From Desulfuromonas sp. DDH964 (GTDB lineage: Bacteria; Desulfobacterota; Desulfuromonadia; Desulfuromonadales; DDH964), in assembly GCF_001611275.1 (NCBI RefSeq), contig NZ_CP015080.1:2604001-2668000 (forward strand): a stretch of 64,000 bases of DNA, read 5' to 3'. The notes below the pieces were generated by a model. The model was not told the DNA's origin. It did not search any database and saw only the letters and a list, made by a program, of their open reading frames with translations. Both the position numbers and the translations under genes were made by a program. Shown piece after piece: positions 18,421-27,112 of this stretch (its first letter is position 1; each line of letters begins with the position of its first letter).

Positions 18421-19170
18421 ATGTCCACACCACCATTCCGGTTTGCATTTCTCGTCCTGCTCTCCCTCCTGCTCGCCTTCCCCGCACTGGCGCGGGCGCT
18501 CGACCTGCAGCAGCTGATCCACGATGTCGAACAGCAGTACATGGGGGTCTCTTCCCATTCGCGGATGGAGATGCAAGTAGCGACCGCACACTGGCAGCGC
18601 AACCTGACCATGGAGGCCTGGTCCCTGGGGCGCGAGCACTTCCTGGTCCGCATCCTCGAACCGGCCAGGGAGCGCGGCGTCGCCACCCTCAAGGTGCGCC
18701 GCGAGGTCTGGAACTACCTCCCCAAGGTCGACCGGGTGATCAAGATCCCGCCGTCGATGATGGGGGGCGCCTGGATGGGGAGCCACATCACCAACGACGA
18801 CCTCGTCAAAGCGAATCACGTCGACCAGGACTATACCTTCACCCTCCTCGAAGAGACTCCGGAACTCTGGCGCATCGAAGGAACCCCCCGCCCTGACGCT
18901 GCGGTGGTCTGGGGCAGGATCGTCTACACGGTTCGCAAGGCCCCCCGGGTCCCGGTGCAGGTCACCTATTTCGACGAGGCGTTGCAACCGGTCCGCACCA
19001 TCACCTTCAGCGACGTGGAAAAGGTCGGGAACCGCACCCTGCCGCTGACGATGACGGTGCAGCCCCTCGACAAACCGGAGGAACAGACCGTCCTCCATTA
19101 TGACAGCATCGAATTCGACCTGCCGCTGGGGGAGGACTACTTCTCGCTGCGCAATCTCAAGGCGCGCTGA
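18421..19170 (+). CDS. LolA-like outer-membrane lipoprotein-sorting protein
   Basis: A signal peptide (residues 1-24, ending ARA) precedes a periplasmic beta domain with MEMQVATAHWQRNLTMEAWSLG, ILEPARERGVATLK, and WNYLPKVDRVIKIPPSMMGGAWMGSH. That last block is typical of the 'outer membrane lipoprotein-sorting protein' family related to LolA. It should carry a lipid or lipoprotein across the periplasm. It is the first gene of a five-gene operon: its stop is two bases before the next ATG. Confidence 0.85.
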   Translation: MSTPPFRFAFLVLLSLLLAFPALARALDLQQLIHDVEQQYMGVSSHSRMEMQVATAHWQRNLTMEAWSLGREHFLVRILEPARERGVATLKVRREVWNYLPKVDRVIKIPPSMMGGAWMGSHITNDDLVKANHVDQDYTFTLLEETPELWRIEGTPRPDAAVVWGRIVYTVRKAPRVPVQVTYFDEALQPVRTITFSDVEKVGNRTLPLTMTVQPLDKPEEQTVLHYDSIEFDLPLGEDYFSLRNLKAR

Positions 19171-19171
19171 G

Positions 19172-20395
19172 ATGCTACTGCGTCTCGCCCTGCGCAACAT
19201 CTGGCGCAACCGGCGCCGCTCTCTCCTCACCCTCTCGGCGATGGTCGTCTCCGCGTCGCTGCTGATCCTCGCGCTCGGCGTCTTCTCCGGCATGCTCGCC
19301 GACATCCTCGCCTCGGCCACCGAGCAGTATCAGGGACACCTGGTCATCGCCCGCAGCGGCTACCAGGATGACCATGACCTCTTCGCCAACTTCAGCCCGA
19401 CGGACCAGACCCTCGAATCCCTGCGCGCCGATCCCGCGGTCCTCGGCGCCACGCCGCGCCTGCGCGGCTTCGGACTGGTCTCCCATCGCCAGGCGACCTA
19501 CCCGGCCGAACTGCTCGGCATCGAAGCGGCGGCCGAGCGCCAGGTGACGACCCTCGCCGGGCGGCTGAGCAGCGGGCGCTATCTCGACAGCGGGGAGAAG
19601 GACGGCGCCCTGATCGGCACCGGCCTGGCGGCCCGGCTCGGGGTCAAGCCGGGGGACGAGCTGGTCTTTGTCACCCAGGCCGCAGACGGCTCCATCGGCA
19701 ACGACCTGTTACGGGTCAAGGGGATCTTCGCCACCGGCGACAGCAGCCACGACAACGGCCTGGTCCTGGTCAACCTTGGCTGGCTGCAGCGGCTCATGGT
19801 CCTGCCCGGCAAGGTCCACGAGATCGCGGTGCGCCTCGCCGACCCGATGGCCGCCGCCAGCGTCGCCGCCCGTATCAACCGGTGGCTGCCGGCCGACCTG
19901 AGCGCCGTCGGCTGGGAAACGCTGCTGCCGGAGATGAAAGAAGTAATCGCCAGCTTCGATGTCTCGCGGATGATCATCGTTATCATCCTCTACCTCGCGA
20001 CCGGCCTCGGTATCCTCAATACCTTTTTCATGTCGGTGCTGGAGCGGACCCGCGAGTTCGGGGTGCTGATGGCGATCGGCATGCGGCCCTGGAAAATCCG
20101 CGCCCTGGTCCTGATCGAGACCCTGGTGATGGGCGTTTTTGCCCTCGTCGCCGGGGTCAGCCTCGGCCTGCTGATGAGTCTCTACATGGCCCGTTACGGT
20201 ATCGACCTCTCCGCCACCATGACGCCGATCACCTACGCCGGCGGCACCCTGCCGCCGCGCCTGCATGCCGTCATCGTCGCCAGCAATGTCCTCCTCCCGG
20301 CCTGGCTGCTGCTGGTCGTCTGCCTCCTCGCCGGCTTCCTCCCCGCCAATCGCGCGGCGAAGCTGAAGGTGGTCGAGGCGCTTCGGGAAGACTGA
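19172..20395 (+). CDS. ABC transporter permease, FtsX/LolE type (first of two)
   Basis: The 407-residue protein starts with an ALRNIWRNRRRSLLTLSAM helix, then has a large periplasmic MacB-like domain (about 45-270) and three C-terminal membrane helices, the classic FtsX/LolCE layout. The coupling loop near ERTREFGVLMAIGM contacts the ATPase. ATG 19172 lies two bases after the LolA-like stop. With the second permease and the LolD-like ATPase it should form a lipid or lipoprotein release complex in the inner membrane. Confidence 0.88.
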   Translation: MLLRLALRNIWRNRRRSLLTLSAMVVSASLLILALGVFSGMLADILASATEQYQGHLVIARSGYQDDHDLFANFSPTDQTLESLRADPAVLGATPRLRGFGLVSHRQATYPAELLGIEAAAERQVTTLAGRLSSGRYLDSGEKDGALIGTGLAARLGVKPGDELVFVTQAADGSIGNDLLRVKGIFATGDSSHDNGLVLVNLGWLQRLMVLPGKVHEIAVRLADPMAAASVAARINRWLPADLSAVGWETLLPEMKEVIASFDVSRMIIVIILYLATGLGILNTFFMSVLERTREFGVLMAIGMRPWKIRALVLIETLVMGVFALVAGVSLGLLMSLYMARYGIDLSATMTPITYAGGTLPPRLHAVIVASNVLLPAWLLLVVCLLAGFLPANRAAKLKVVEALRED

Positions 20396-20464
20396 TAGGA
20401 AGTTTTGCGTTCTGAGTTCCGGGCACCTCGTCGCTCGTCGCTCGTCACCTGACCCTGGGAAGCC

Positions 20465-21697
20465 ATGGATTTGTTACAGCTGGCCTGGAAAAATCTCTGG
20501 CGCAACCCGCGCCGGACCCTGATCACCCTGGCGGCGCTGAGCTTCAGCCTGATGCTGGTGCAGGCCTTCCACAACCTCTCCTTTGGGGTTTATGCCGGCA
20601 TGATCGACAGCGGGGTGCGGGCCGGTTCGGGACATATCGCGATCTACCGCGGCAATTACGCCGCCAGCCGCAACGAAAAGCTCTCATTCCCGGCGGCGCA
20701 ACTCCCAACCACGACGGCGGCGCTGCCGGCGGTCCTGCAGGCGCTGCCGCGGGTCTATCTGCCGGGTCTGGCCCAGTCGAGCCGCGAGAGCCGCGGCATC
20801 CTTTTGACCGGGGTCGATCCGGAGTTGGAGATGGCGATCAACCCCTTCCTGCGCCACCTCGGCAACGAGGAGATGCTGCGCGCCGACAACAGCCGCGATG
20901 CCCTGGTCGGGGAACGGCTGCTACACGAACTCAAGCTGCAGCCGGGGAACAAATTCGTCATCACAGTGCAGAATCGCGACGGCGAGCTGGCGAGCGAACT
21001 TTTTCGCGTCCGCGGCGTGGTCCAGAGCGGCATCCGTGAGGTCGATCGCTCCCTGGTCATGGTCGACCGGCGCCGCGCCGCGGCCATGGCCGGCATCCCC
21101 GGCGAGATTCACGAGCTCGCCCTGGTCCTGCGCGGGACCGGGGACGAGGCGGCGACCCTGCCACAGGTGGCCGCCCTGGTCGCCGACCGCCCGGAACTGC
21201 GCGCCCTCGGCTGGCAGGAGGCGATGCCGAACCTCTCCAACGCCATCCGCCTCGATTACGCGAGCCAGAAGTTTATCTTCGTGGTGATCCTGCTCATCGT
21301 CACCATCGGCGTCGTCAACACCCTGCTGATGTCGGTGCTGGAACGGATCCGCGAGTTCGGTGTGATCCTCGCCGTCGGCGCTACCCCGGGACGGCTGCGG
21401 CGGATGATCCTCGCCGAAGCGTTGATCCTCGGCCTGGCTGCCCTGCTGCTCGGCAGCCTCCTCGGCAGCCTCGCCACCTGGTACCTGGTGACGGTCGGCA
21501 TCGACCTGCGCACCTTCCTGCCGGAAAACCTCGAATTCGGCGGGGTCGTTTTTGACCCGATCCTGCGCGCCACCTGGGACATCGCCTGGATGGTGCGCAT
21601 CGCCCTTTACGTTCTCGCCCTGGCGCTCCTCGCTTCCCTCTACCCGGCGGTCAAGGCGGCCCGCATTCGCCCGGTCGAGGCGATGCGGCATTTTTAA
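20465..21697 (+). CDS. ABC transporter permease, FtsX/LolC type (second of two)
   Basis: This 410-residue permease has the same layout as its neighbour (N-terminal helix in AWKNLWRNPRRTLITL, periplasmic MacB domain, three C-terminal helices with LERIREFGVILAVGATPG) but is clearly diverged, so the pair is likely a heterodimer. The 69-base gap upstream contains a short CTCGTCG direct repeat. It is followed after 15 bases by the ATPase gene. Confidence 0.88.
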   Translation: MDLLQLAWKNLWRNPRRTLITLAALSFSLMLVQAFHNLSFGVYAGMIDSGVRAGSGHIAIYRGNYAASRNEKLSFPAAQLPTTTAALPAVLQALPRVYLPGLAQSSRESRGILLTGVDPELEMAINPFLRHLGNEEMLRADNSRDALVGERLLHELKLQPGNKFVITVQNRDGELASELFRVRGVVQSGIREVDRSLVMVDRRRAAAMAGIPGEIHELALVLRGTGDEAATLPQVAALVADRPELRALGWQEAMPNLSNAIRLDYASQKFIFVVILLIVTIGVVNTLLMSVLERIREFGVILAVGATPGRLRRMILAEALILGLAALLLGSLLGSLATWYLVTVGIDLRTFLPENLEFGGVVFDPILRATWDIAWMVRIALYVLALALLASLYPAVKAARIRPVEAMRHF

Positions 21698-21712
21698 AGG
21701 TGGACCCTGCCC

Positions 21713-22402
21713 ATGCCCCTGATCGAACTGAACGACCTGACCCGCATCTACCCTGTCGGCAACCGCACGGTGACCGCCCTGGCCGGGCTGACCCTGACGA
21801 TCGCGGCGGGGGAGTTCACCGTCCTCGCCGGCCCCTCGGGGAGCGGCAAGACCACGGCCCTCAACCTGATCGGCGCCCTCGATGCGCCAACCCGCGGTTC
21901 GGTCACTATCGCCGGGCGCAATCTCGGCGGGGAGAGTCCGAAGGCGCTCGCCGAGTTCCGTCTCCACCAGGTCGGTTTCATCTTCCAGTCCTACAACCTG
22001 ATCCCGGTCTTGACGGCGGCGGAGAACGCCGAATTCACCCTGATGCTGCAAGGTGTGCCAAAACGGGAACGGCGCCGGAAGGTAAGCGCCCTCTTCGCCG
22101 AGCTCGGCATCGCGGGGCTTGAAGAGCGCCGCCCCGGCGACCTCTCCGGCGGCCAGCAGCAACGGGTCGCAGTGGCGCGGGCGATCATCTCGCAGCCGGC
22201 CGTGGTCCTCGCCGACGAACCGACCGCCAACCTCGACTCCCACACCAGCGAAGAGCTGCTGCGGCTGATGCGTAACCTCAACACCGAGCACGGCACCACC
22301 TTCATCTTCAGCTCCCATGATCCCCAGGTGATTGCCCTGGCACGGCGCGTGGTGCGCCTGCGCGACGGCCAACTGGAGAGTGATTCGGTGGGGGCGAGAT
22401 GA
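21713..22402 (+). CDS. ABC transporter ATP-binding protein, LolD-like
   Basis: This 229-residue ATPase has Walker A GPSGSGKTT, the Q-loop (FIFQSYNLIPVLTAAEN, typical of the LolD/MacB group), signature LSGGQQQR, Walker B VVLADEPTANLD, and the H-loop SSHD. It powers the two permeases encoded just upstream. Its stop overlaps the start of the outer-membrane protein gene (ATGA at 22399). Confidence 0.92.
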   Translation: MPLIELNDLTRIYPVGNRTVTALAGLTLTIAAGEFTVLAGPSGSGKTTALNLIGALDAPTRGSVTIAGRNLGGESPKALAEFRLHQVGFIFQSYNLIPVLTAAENAEFTLMLQGVPKRERRRKVSALFAELGIAGLEERRPGDLSGGQQQRVAVARAIISQPAVVLADEPTANLDSHTSEELLRLMRNLNTEHGTTFIFSSHDPQVIALARRVVRLRDGQLESDSVGAR

Positions 22403-23598
22403 AAAGAACGGGCTGGCTGCTTTTCCTTATTATCCTCCTCTCCGCCCCGCTTCCCGCTATCGCCGAACTTCGCCCGGGGGGCTCACTGAAGAGTCTCAAC
22501 CTCTACCTTGAGGCTCCGCCGGGGGGAGATAACGGCTACGGCGCCCTCAGCAGCAACCGCCTGCGCCTGGAGCTGACAGGTCCCTGGCGCCACGGCCTCG
22601 ATGTCGAATTCGCCCTCGACAACCAGTTATTGTTCAGCGACCCGCCCGGCTACCTCCCCCTCCCGGTGGCCGGCGTCAATCGCCGTCTCGATCTCGACCG
22701 GAGCTGGAACGACGGCGGCCGCTGGGCCGATCGGCTGCAGGTCGACCGCGCCAATCTCGCCGGCAGCCACGCCGGATTCAACTGGCGGCTGGGACGCCAG
22801 GCCCTCGGCTTCGGCCGCATCGCCCTGGTCTCCCCCCTCGATGTCATCGCCCCTTTTCCCCCCGACGCCATCGATACCGATGTCCGCCCCGGGGTCGATG
22901 CCGTGAACCTGGTCCGCTATTTCGGCCTCGGCGGCCAGATCGGGACCACCGTCGTCTTTGGCGACAGCAGTCGTCACAACAGCTACCTGCTCACCCTGAC
23001 GGAGAATCGGGGCGGCGTCGACCTGCTCGCTATCGTTGGCAGCCTGCGTCACCGCTCCCTGCTCGGTCTCGGCCTCGCCGGCAGTCTCGGCCCCCTCGGA
23101 CTGAAGGGGGAAGTGGCCGGCTACCAGGGAACGTCGTCAGGGGAGCCCGGCGGCGATCCCGCCCGCCACTTCGCCATCGCGGCGGTCGAGACCTGGTATC
23201 GCTTTGACGTCGGCCTGGTGCTGCTCGCCGAATACCTCTACAACGGGCCCGGTAGCAGCGAGCCGGCCGCCTACCCGACGGTCTGGGCCGGCGCCCCGTT
23301 CCGGGAGGGCCTGAGCTTTCTCGCCGGCCGCCACTACCTGCTGCTCGGCCCCTCCTGGGAAGTCCACCCCCTGCTGCGGCTCGACGGGCTGGTGATCGCC
23401 AATCTTGACGACGGTTCCTGCCTGCTGCGCCCGCTGGCTGAAATCTCCCTCAGCGACGCCGCCACCCTGCAACTCTTCTGGAATTTCAGCCGCGGGCCCG
23501 CCCCCCGTTCCACCGCCCCCCCCTTCCCGGCCACCCCGCGCAGCGAATTCGGCACTACCGGCGCCAGCGGCGGCCTCTTCCTGCAATACTTCTTGTAA
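22399..23598 (+). CDS. Predicted outer-membrane beta-barrel protein
   Basis: The 399-residue protein has a signal peptide (1-22, ending AIA), strongly alternating beta strands throughout (LRLELTGPWRHGLDVEFAL, NWRLGRQALGFGRIALVSP), and a C-terminal FLQYFL, consistent with a barrel that the Bam complex can insert. The GRQALGFGRI pattern resembles alginate-export/porin-like barrels. Because it ends the LolA/ABC operon by overlap, it may be the outer-membrane part of the same system. No exact family is recognised. Confidence 0.7.
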   Translation: MKRTGWLLFLIILLSAPLPAIAELRPGGSLKSLNLYLEAPPGGDNGYGALSSNRLRLELTGPWRHGLDVEFALDNQLLFSDPPGYLPLPVAGVNRRLDLDRSWNDGGRWADRLQVDRANLAGSHAGFNWRLGRQALGFGRIALVSPLDVIAPFPPDAIDTDVRPGVDAVNLVRYFGLGGQIGTTVVFGDSSRHNSYLLTLTENRGGVDLLAIVGSLRHRSLLGLGLAGSLGPLGLKGEVAGYQGTSSGEPGGDPARHFAIAAVETWYRFDVGLVLLAEYLYNGPGSSEPAAYPTVWAGAPFREGLSFLAGRHYLLLGPSWEVHPLLRLDGLVIANLDDGSCLLRPLAEISLSDAATLQLFWNFSRGPAPRSTAPPFPATPRSEFGTTGASGGLFLQYFL

Positions 23599-23603
23599 AA
23601 AAA

Positions 23604-23622
23604 CCCCGCCCAGAGGACGGGG
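23604..23622 (+). terminator. Terminator-like hairpin after the ABC/outer-membrane operon
   Basis: CCCCG and CGGGG arms with a CCCAGAGGA loop follow the operon stop by a few bases, after an A-run and before CTTTAAAG. A near-identical hairpin sits on the far side of the IS200-like gene at 24226-24244. It may be a true terminator, a copied terminator, or part of the element's end structure. Confidence 0.5.
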
Positions 23623-24244
23623 CTTTAAAGGCGCCCCCAGAGGGGGCGTTGCCGGTGACCCCCAAAGAGGGTCACCGGAGCGTTGTTCCCACGTCCACAA
23701 CAATTAGAATTTGAGTTGCTGTTGTTCCACTTTCTTCTCATGCTGCTCTTGATACCGCACGTAGCGCCTGATCATCTCGGCATCCAGGCCTACCGTGTCA
23801 ACGCAGTAGCCGGGCGCCCAAAAATGATTGCCCCAGTAGCGTTTCTTCCGCAACTTGGGATGGTTCTTTAAAATACGTATCGCTGATCGGCCCTTCAGGC
23901 GCCCCATCAACTCCGAAATGGACACCTTGGGCGGCACCATGATGATCAGGTGAATATGGTCTTTCTGGACATTCAGCTCGACGACCTCGCAGTGACTCTG
24001 CTCGCTGAAGATCCGGATACACGCTCGAACTTCTTGCGCCAGTTCACCTTCCAATATCCGGAAGCGATACTTGGGCACCCAGACGATGTGATACTGGCAG
24101 TGCCAGATCGCATGTGTTAATTTTCGAAAACGGCTCATGGCTTTCCTTTCTGTTCAGGTCGTTGCGGGAACAACGCCTGAATATGGATTGCCATGAGCCC
24201 TTTTGGCAAAGCCAAAGGACTCTGACCCCGTCCAGAGGACGGGG
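23623..24244 (-). mobile_element. IS200-like insertion element
   Basis: A single Y1-transposase gene on the minus strand is flanked by hairpins, as in the IS200/IS605 family, which has no terminal inverted repeats. The right side (plus coordinates) has a perfect hairpin at 23652-23678. The left side has TTCAGG/CCTGAA paired arms at 24152-24180 and a CCTTTTGGC/GCCAAAGG hairpin near 24199-24218. The exact ends cannot be fixed by eye. Confidence 0.65.
23704..24138 (-). CDS. tnpA: IS200/IS605 family transposase TnpA (HUH Y1)
   Basis: The 144-residue protein has the HUH motif in DHIHLIIMVPP and the catalytic tyrosine in EMIRRYVRYQEQH, plus the family signature WHCQYHIVWVPKYR and GNHFWAPGYCVDTVG. 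These single-strand transposases cut and join hairpin-ended DNA. Length is normal and the frame is intact, so the element may still be active. The start has GGAAAG about eight bases upstream. Confidence 0.95.
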   Translation of the reverse strand: MSRFRKLTHAIWHCQYHIVWVPKYRFRILEGELAQEVRACIRIFSEQSHCEVVELNVQKDHIHLIIMVPPKVSISELMGRLKGRSAIRILKNHPKLRKKRYWGNHFWAPGYCVDTVGLDAEMIRRYVRYQEQHEKKVEQQQLKF

Positions 24245-24257
24245 GTTTCTACTTCAC

Positions 24258-24300
24258 ACTAAAAAAAAAAGAGCCCCGCATCAGGCAGGGCTCGGATCGA
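24258..24300 (-). terminator. Rho-independent terminator of the SYLF gene
   Basis: Read on the minus strand, GAGCCC and GGGCTC arms around a short loop are followed by a run of about ten T (the A-run at 24261-24270 on the plus strand). It lies directly after the SYLF stop. Confidence 0.8.
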
Positions 24301-24318
24301 GGGGGTGGCGGCATGAGT

Positions 24319-25011
24319 TCAGGGCTGTCCCGAGTACTGGCGCAATTTCTCCCTGAAGCGCCCGATCTCGGGCGTCTCGCGACTGGCATTGCCGTTGATG
24401 ATGCTGCGCGGCGAGAGGTAGCGGGCGCCGTAGTAGTCCGCGTTGACCGGGTCATCGATCTGCAGCACCGACCCTTCCAGCGCCACCCCGGCAAAGAGCC
24501 CGCGGCTGCGGGAATAAGAATAGATTTCGGCACGCAGCGTGGTGTCGGTCGCGCCGGACATGTTCCGGCCCACCGGACCGGCCGCCACCGCGGCGTCGGC
24601 GCCGAGGGTGACCTTGCCGCTGAGAATGCCGTTGACGCTGCGCGGCGACTTGAAGACGAGAATGACATCGGTCGCCTGGGCGCCGATCTGCCAGCCAAGG
24701 CTGCCGCCGGTGAGGGAGATGAAGATCGGGTCGCTCCAGCTCCCCTGCTCGTTGCGCAGCGACAGGATCCCCTTGCCAAAGCGCCCCCCGACCATCAGGC
24801 CGACCTTGAGAACGTTGGGGATGACCGCAATCCCGGCCGCATTGGCAAGCAGGTTGGCGGGCATCCCCTTTTCCGGGATCAGCATGATCTCGTCGAGAAT
24901 AATGGACGCCAGCTCGATCCGCTCCCGTTCTTCGTTGGGCGCTGCATATGCAGCCGGAAAGCTCGTCTGCAGGATCATGACAGCAAGAACAGTGGTCAGA
25001 GAAAAGCGCAT
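24319..25011 (-). CDS. SYLF-domain (Ysc84-like) secreted protein
   Basis: After a signal peptide (about 1-24) the 230-residue protein carries a SYLF lipid-binding domain: IPNVLKVGLMVGGRFGKGIL, DPIFISLTGGSLGWQIGAQATDVILVF, and GADAAVAAGPVGR with YSYSRSRGLFAGVALEG. These are typical for bacterial 'lipid-binding SYLF domain-containing protein' members, which are periplasmic and of unknown exact role. I chose ATG 25011, which gives a clean signal peptide and has CAGGAG upstream. Confidence 0.9.
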   Translation of the reverse strand: MRFSLTTVLAVMILQTSFPAAYAAPNEERERIELASIILDEIMLIPEKGMPANLLANAAGIAVIPNVLKVGLMVGGRFGKGILSLRNEQGSWSDPIFISLTGGSLGWQIGAQATDVILVFKSPRSVNGILSGKVTLGADAAVAAGPVGRNMSGATDTTLRAEIYSYSRSRGLFAGVALEGSVLQIDDPVNADYYGARYLSPRSIINGNASRETPEIGRFREKLRQYSGQP

Positions 25012-25053
25012 ATCAACAAATCTCCTGTCAGGCAAGGGGAAGGAGGATAGGCA

Positions 25054-25485
25054 TTAGGGTGCGGGAAGGGGAGCGAGCTGCCGCTCCGGGTTGATGCCCG
25101 CCTCCCGTTCCCCAATCCAGGTCAGGAGTTCATCCAGGGCGAGGGGCTTGTCGAAGATCCGGCAACCGAGGCGCTGCGCCTCGAGGCGCTGGGCATCGGT
25201 CCAGGCCCCGGAGATCAGCGCCTTGTTGACCGCCGCCCCCTTGCATCCCTGCTCGGCCTGGCGGCGGATGAATTCCAGTCCGGTCATGCGCGGCATCCGA
25301 TTATCGCTGATCAGCAGATCACCGCAGGGGTACTGCTGGGAACAGGAGCAGTCATCCCTGCTGTAGAGGGGGCAGGCCAAAGGGTCGGGAAAGGCGAGAA
25401 CTTCGTGCCCGAGTTGCTCGATGGAGCGAAGCAGCAACTCCCGGGCAAGGGGGTCATCTTCGAAGATGATGATGCGCAGCCGCAT
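25054..25485 (-). CDS. Single-domain response regulator with a four-cysteine insert
   Basis: The 143-residue protein is a CheY-like receiver: acidic pair in IIFEDDPLARELLL, phospho-acceptor Asp in ISDNRMPRMTGLEF, Thr/Ser switch in ALISGAW, and Lys in RIFDKPLAL. Between beta 2 and the acceptor strand is an unusual insert with four cysteines (C-x7-C-x1-C-x5-C) that could hold a metal or a redox switch. There is no output domain. ATG 25485 has GGGAGGAA in front. The gene is 42 bases upstream of the SYLF gene on the same strand. Confidence 0.82.
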   Translation of the reverse strand: MRLRIIIFEDDPLARELLLRSIEQLGHEVLAFPDPLACPLYSRDDCSCSQQYPCGDLLISDNRMPRMTGLEFIRRQAEQGCKGAAVNKALISGAWTDAQRLEAQRLGCRIFDKPLALDELLTWIGEREAGINPERQLAPLPAP

Positions 25486-25667
25486 TGGGTTCCTCCCAGG
25501 CAAATTCAACGTTACTACAATAGCAGGAAAAATGACCGAAGGAAGCCCCTCTGCCGCCGGGGCCCCAGAAACGTGACCGATTGTCAGGGAACTAAATTCT
25601 GTTAGAGTCTTCAAACTGGACCGACGCTGAATGGTAGTCCCTTCCTCTAGCAAGGAGCATAATATCT

Positions 25668-27035
25668 ATGAATCGAATGACCAGTACCATTTTTGGAATT
25701 TTCCTGATTTTAATCCTGGCAGTTCCGGCACTGGCAGCCAACCAGGGAGGAACCTATACCCTGACACCGCTGGTCGGAGGCTATCTCTTTGAAGGGCAGC
25801 AGAATGTCGAGCGCAATGCGCCGACCCTGGGGCTCGCCCTCGGTTACAACTTCGACCGGAATCTCGGCACCGAGGCCACCTTGCAGTATATCAATGCCAA
25901 CACCAACCGGGGCGGGGGCAAGGATATCAATGGCTACCTCTACCGGATCGATGGAATCTACCACTTCTTCCCGGGGAATATGGTCGTCCCCTACCTGGCT
26001 GCCGGCTTCGGCGGCCTGACTCTCAACCCGTATTTCAACGAGGAGGAAACCAACGGACTGTTCGACTGGGGCGGCGGACTCAAGATCTACGGCAGCGACA
26101 ACCTGGCACTGCGCCTCGACGTCCGTCACCTGCTGGTTTTCGACCACCCGGAAAACAACCTCGCCTATACGGCCGGCTTAATGTACCAGTTCGGTGGTGC
26201 GCAGCCAGCACCGGCGAAAGTCGTTCCCCCGGCCGACAGTGATGGCGACGGGATCCTGGATTCTGAGGACAAATGCCCCGGGACCCCGGCGGGGGTTCGG
26301 GTTGACAAGACCGGCTGTCGCCCCGACAGCGATGGCGACGGCGTCTTCGACGATCTGGACAAGTGCCCCGGGACTCCAGCCGGCGTCCGGGTTGATACCG
26401 CCGGCTGTCGCCCCGACAGTGATGGCGACGGTGTTTTCGACGATCTGGACAAGTGCCCGGGGACCCCGGCCGGCGTCCGGGTTGATACCGCCGGCTGTCG
26501 CCCCGACAGCGATGGCGACGGTGTTTTTGACGATCTGGACAAGTGTCCCGGAACCCAGGCGGGAATCCCCGTCGACCAGAACGGTTGCCGCCCCGACAGT
26601 GACGGCGACGGCGTCTTCGACGATCTGGACAAGTGCCCGGAAACCCCGGCCGGCGAACTGGTCGACAAGACCGGTTGCACCCTGAAACTGACCCTGCACA
26701 TCAAATTCGGTTCCAACAAAACGGAGATCAAACCGGAATTCAAGGACGATATCAGCCGCACAGCGGCTTTCATCCGCGCCAATCCGAATGTTCCCTACTT
26801 TGTCATTGCCGGCTACACCGATTCCATGGGGGATGCCACCTACAACCAGCGACTCTCTGAACGCAGGGCCGCCGAAGTGCGCGATGCCCTGATCCGCGAT
26901 TACGGTTTGAGCCCGGACAAGATTCACGCCCGCGGTTATGGTGAAACCAAGCCGGTGGCCAGCAACGAAACCGCGGCAGGACGTTATGAGAACCGGCGGG
27001 TGGAGATCATCTGCTGCGCGGTTCTGCCGCAGTAG
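25668..27035 (+). CDS. OmpA family outer-membrane protein with TSP3 repeats
   Basis: The 455-residue protein has a signal peptide (1-23), an N-terminal eight-strand OmpA-like barrel (about 28-180), five thrombospondin type 3 repeats (about 190-339; DSDGDG calcium loops with paired cysteines) and a C-terminal OmpA peptidoglycan-binding domain (about 340-455; IAGYTDSMGDATYNQRLSERRAAEV with the conserved Asp and Arg). It should tie the outer membrane to the wall. It is a single gene bounded by a strong terminator. Confidence 0.93.
   Translation: MNRMTSTIFGIFLILILAVPALAANQGGTYTLTPLVGGYLFEGQQNVERNAPTLGLALGYNFDRNLGTEATLQYINANTNRGGGKDINGYLYRIDGIYHFFPGNMVVPYLAAGFGGLTLNPYFNEEETNGLFDWGGGLKIYGSDNLALRLDVRHLLVFDHPENNLAYTAGLMYQFGGAQPAPAKVVPPADSDGDGILDSEDKCPGTPAGVRVDKTGCRPDSDGDGVFDDLDKCPGTPAGVRVDTAGCRPDSDGDGVFDDLDKCPGTPAGVRVDTAGCRPDSDGDGVFDDLDKCPGTQAGIPVDQNGCRPDSDGDGVFDDLDKCPETPAGELVDKTGCTLKLTLHIKFGSNKTEIKPEFKDDISRTAAFIRANPNVPYFVIAGYTDSMGDATYNQRLSERRAAEVRDALIRDYGLSPDKIHARGYGETKPVASNETAAGRYENRRVEIICCAVLPQ
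26235..26684 (+). repeat. Five 90-base in-gene repeats (TSP3, 30 residues each)
   Basis: Units start at 26235, 26325, 26415, 26505 and 26595, each encoding DSDGDGVFDDLDKCPGTPAG followed by a variable VRVDTAGCRP-like end. Units 2 and 3 are nearly identical at DNA level, which favours expansion or loss by slippage. These are coding repeats, not CRISPR. Confidence 0.9.
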
Positions 27036-27058
27036 CCGGTTTCGAACCTGCCTGAAAT

Positions 27059-27091
27059 AACCAGGGGGGCGGTGACACCGCCCCCCTGGTC
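27059..27091. terminator. Bidirectional hairpin terminator
   Basis: ACCAGGGGGGCGGTG pairs with its complement across a one- or two-base turn (27060-27090). It lies between the convergent OmpA gene and the coiled-coil gene. The T-tract is weak, but the stem is very GC-rich. Confidence 0.75.
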
Positions 27092-27112
27092 TTGCCTGAA
27101 GTTCCGAACCAT

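Noticed and set aside
20921..22372. 483-residue minus-strand frame opposite the ABC genes
   Set aside because: The plus strand carries intact permease and ATPase motifs; the minus frame is a shadow.
26235..26684. CRISPR-like array of 90-base repeats
   Set aside because: The repeats are in frame and encode thrombospondin type 3 units of an OmpA protein; there are no spacers.
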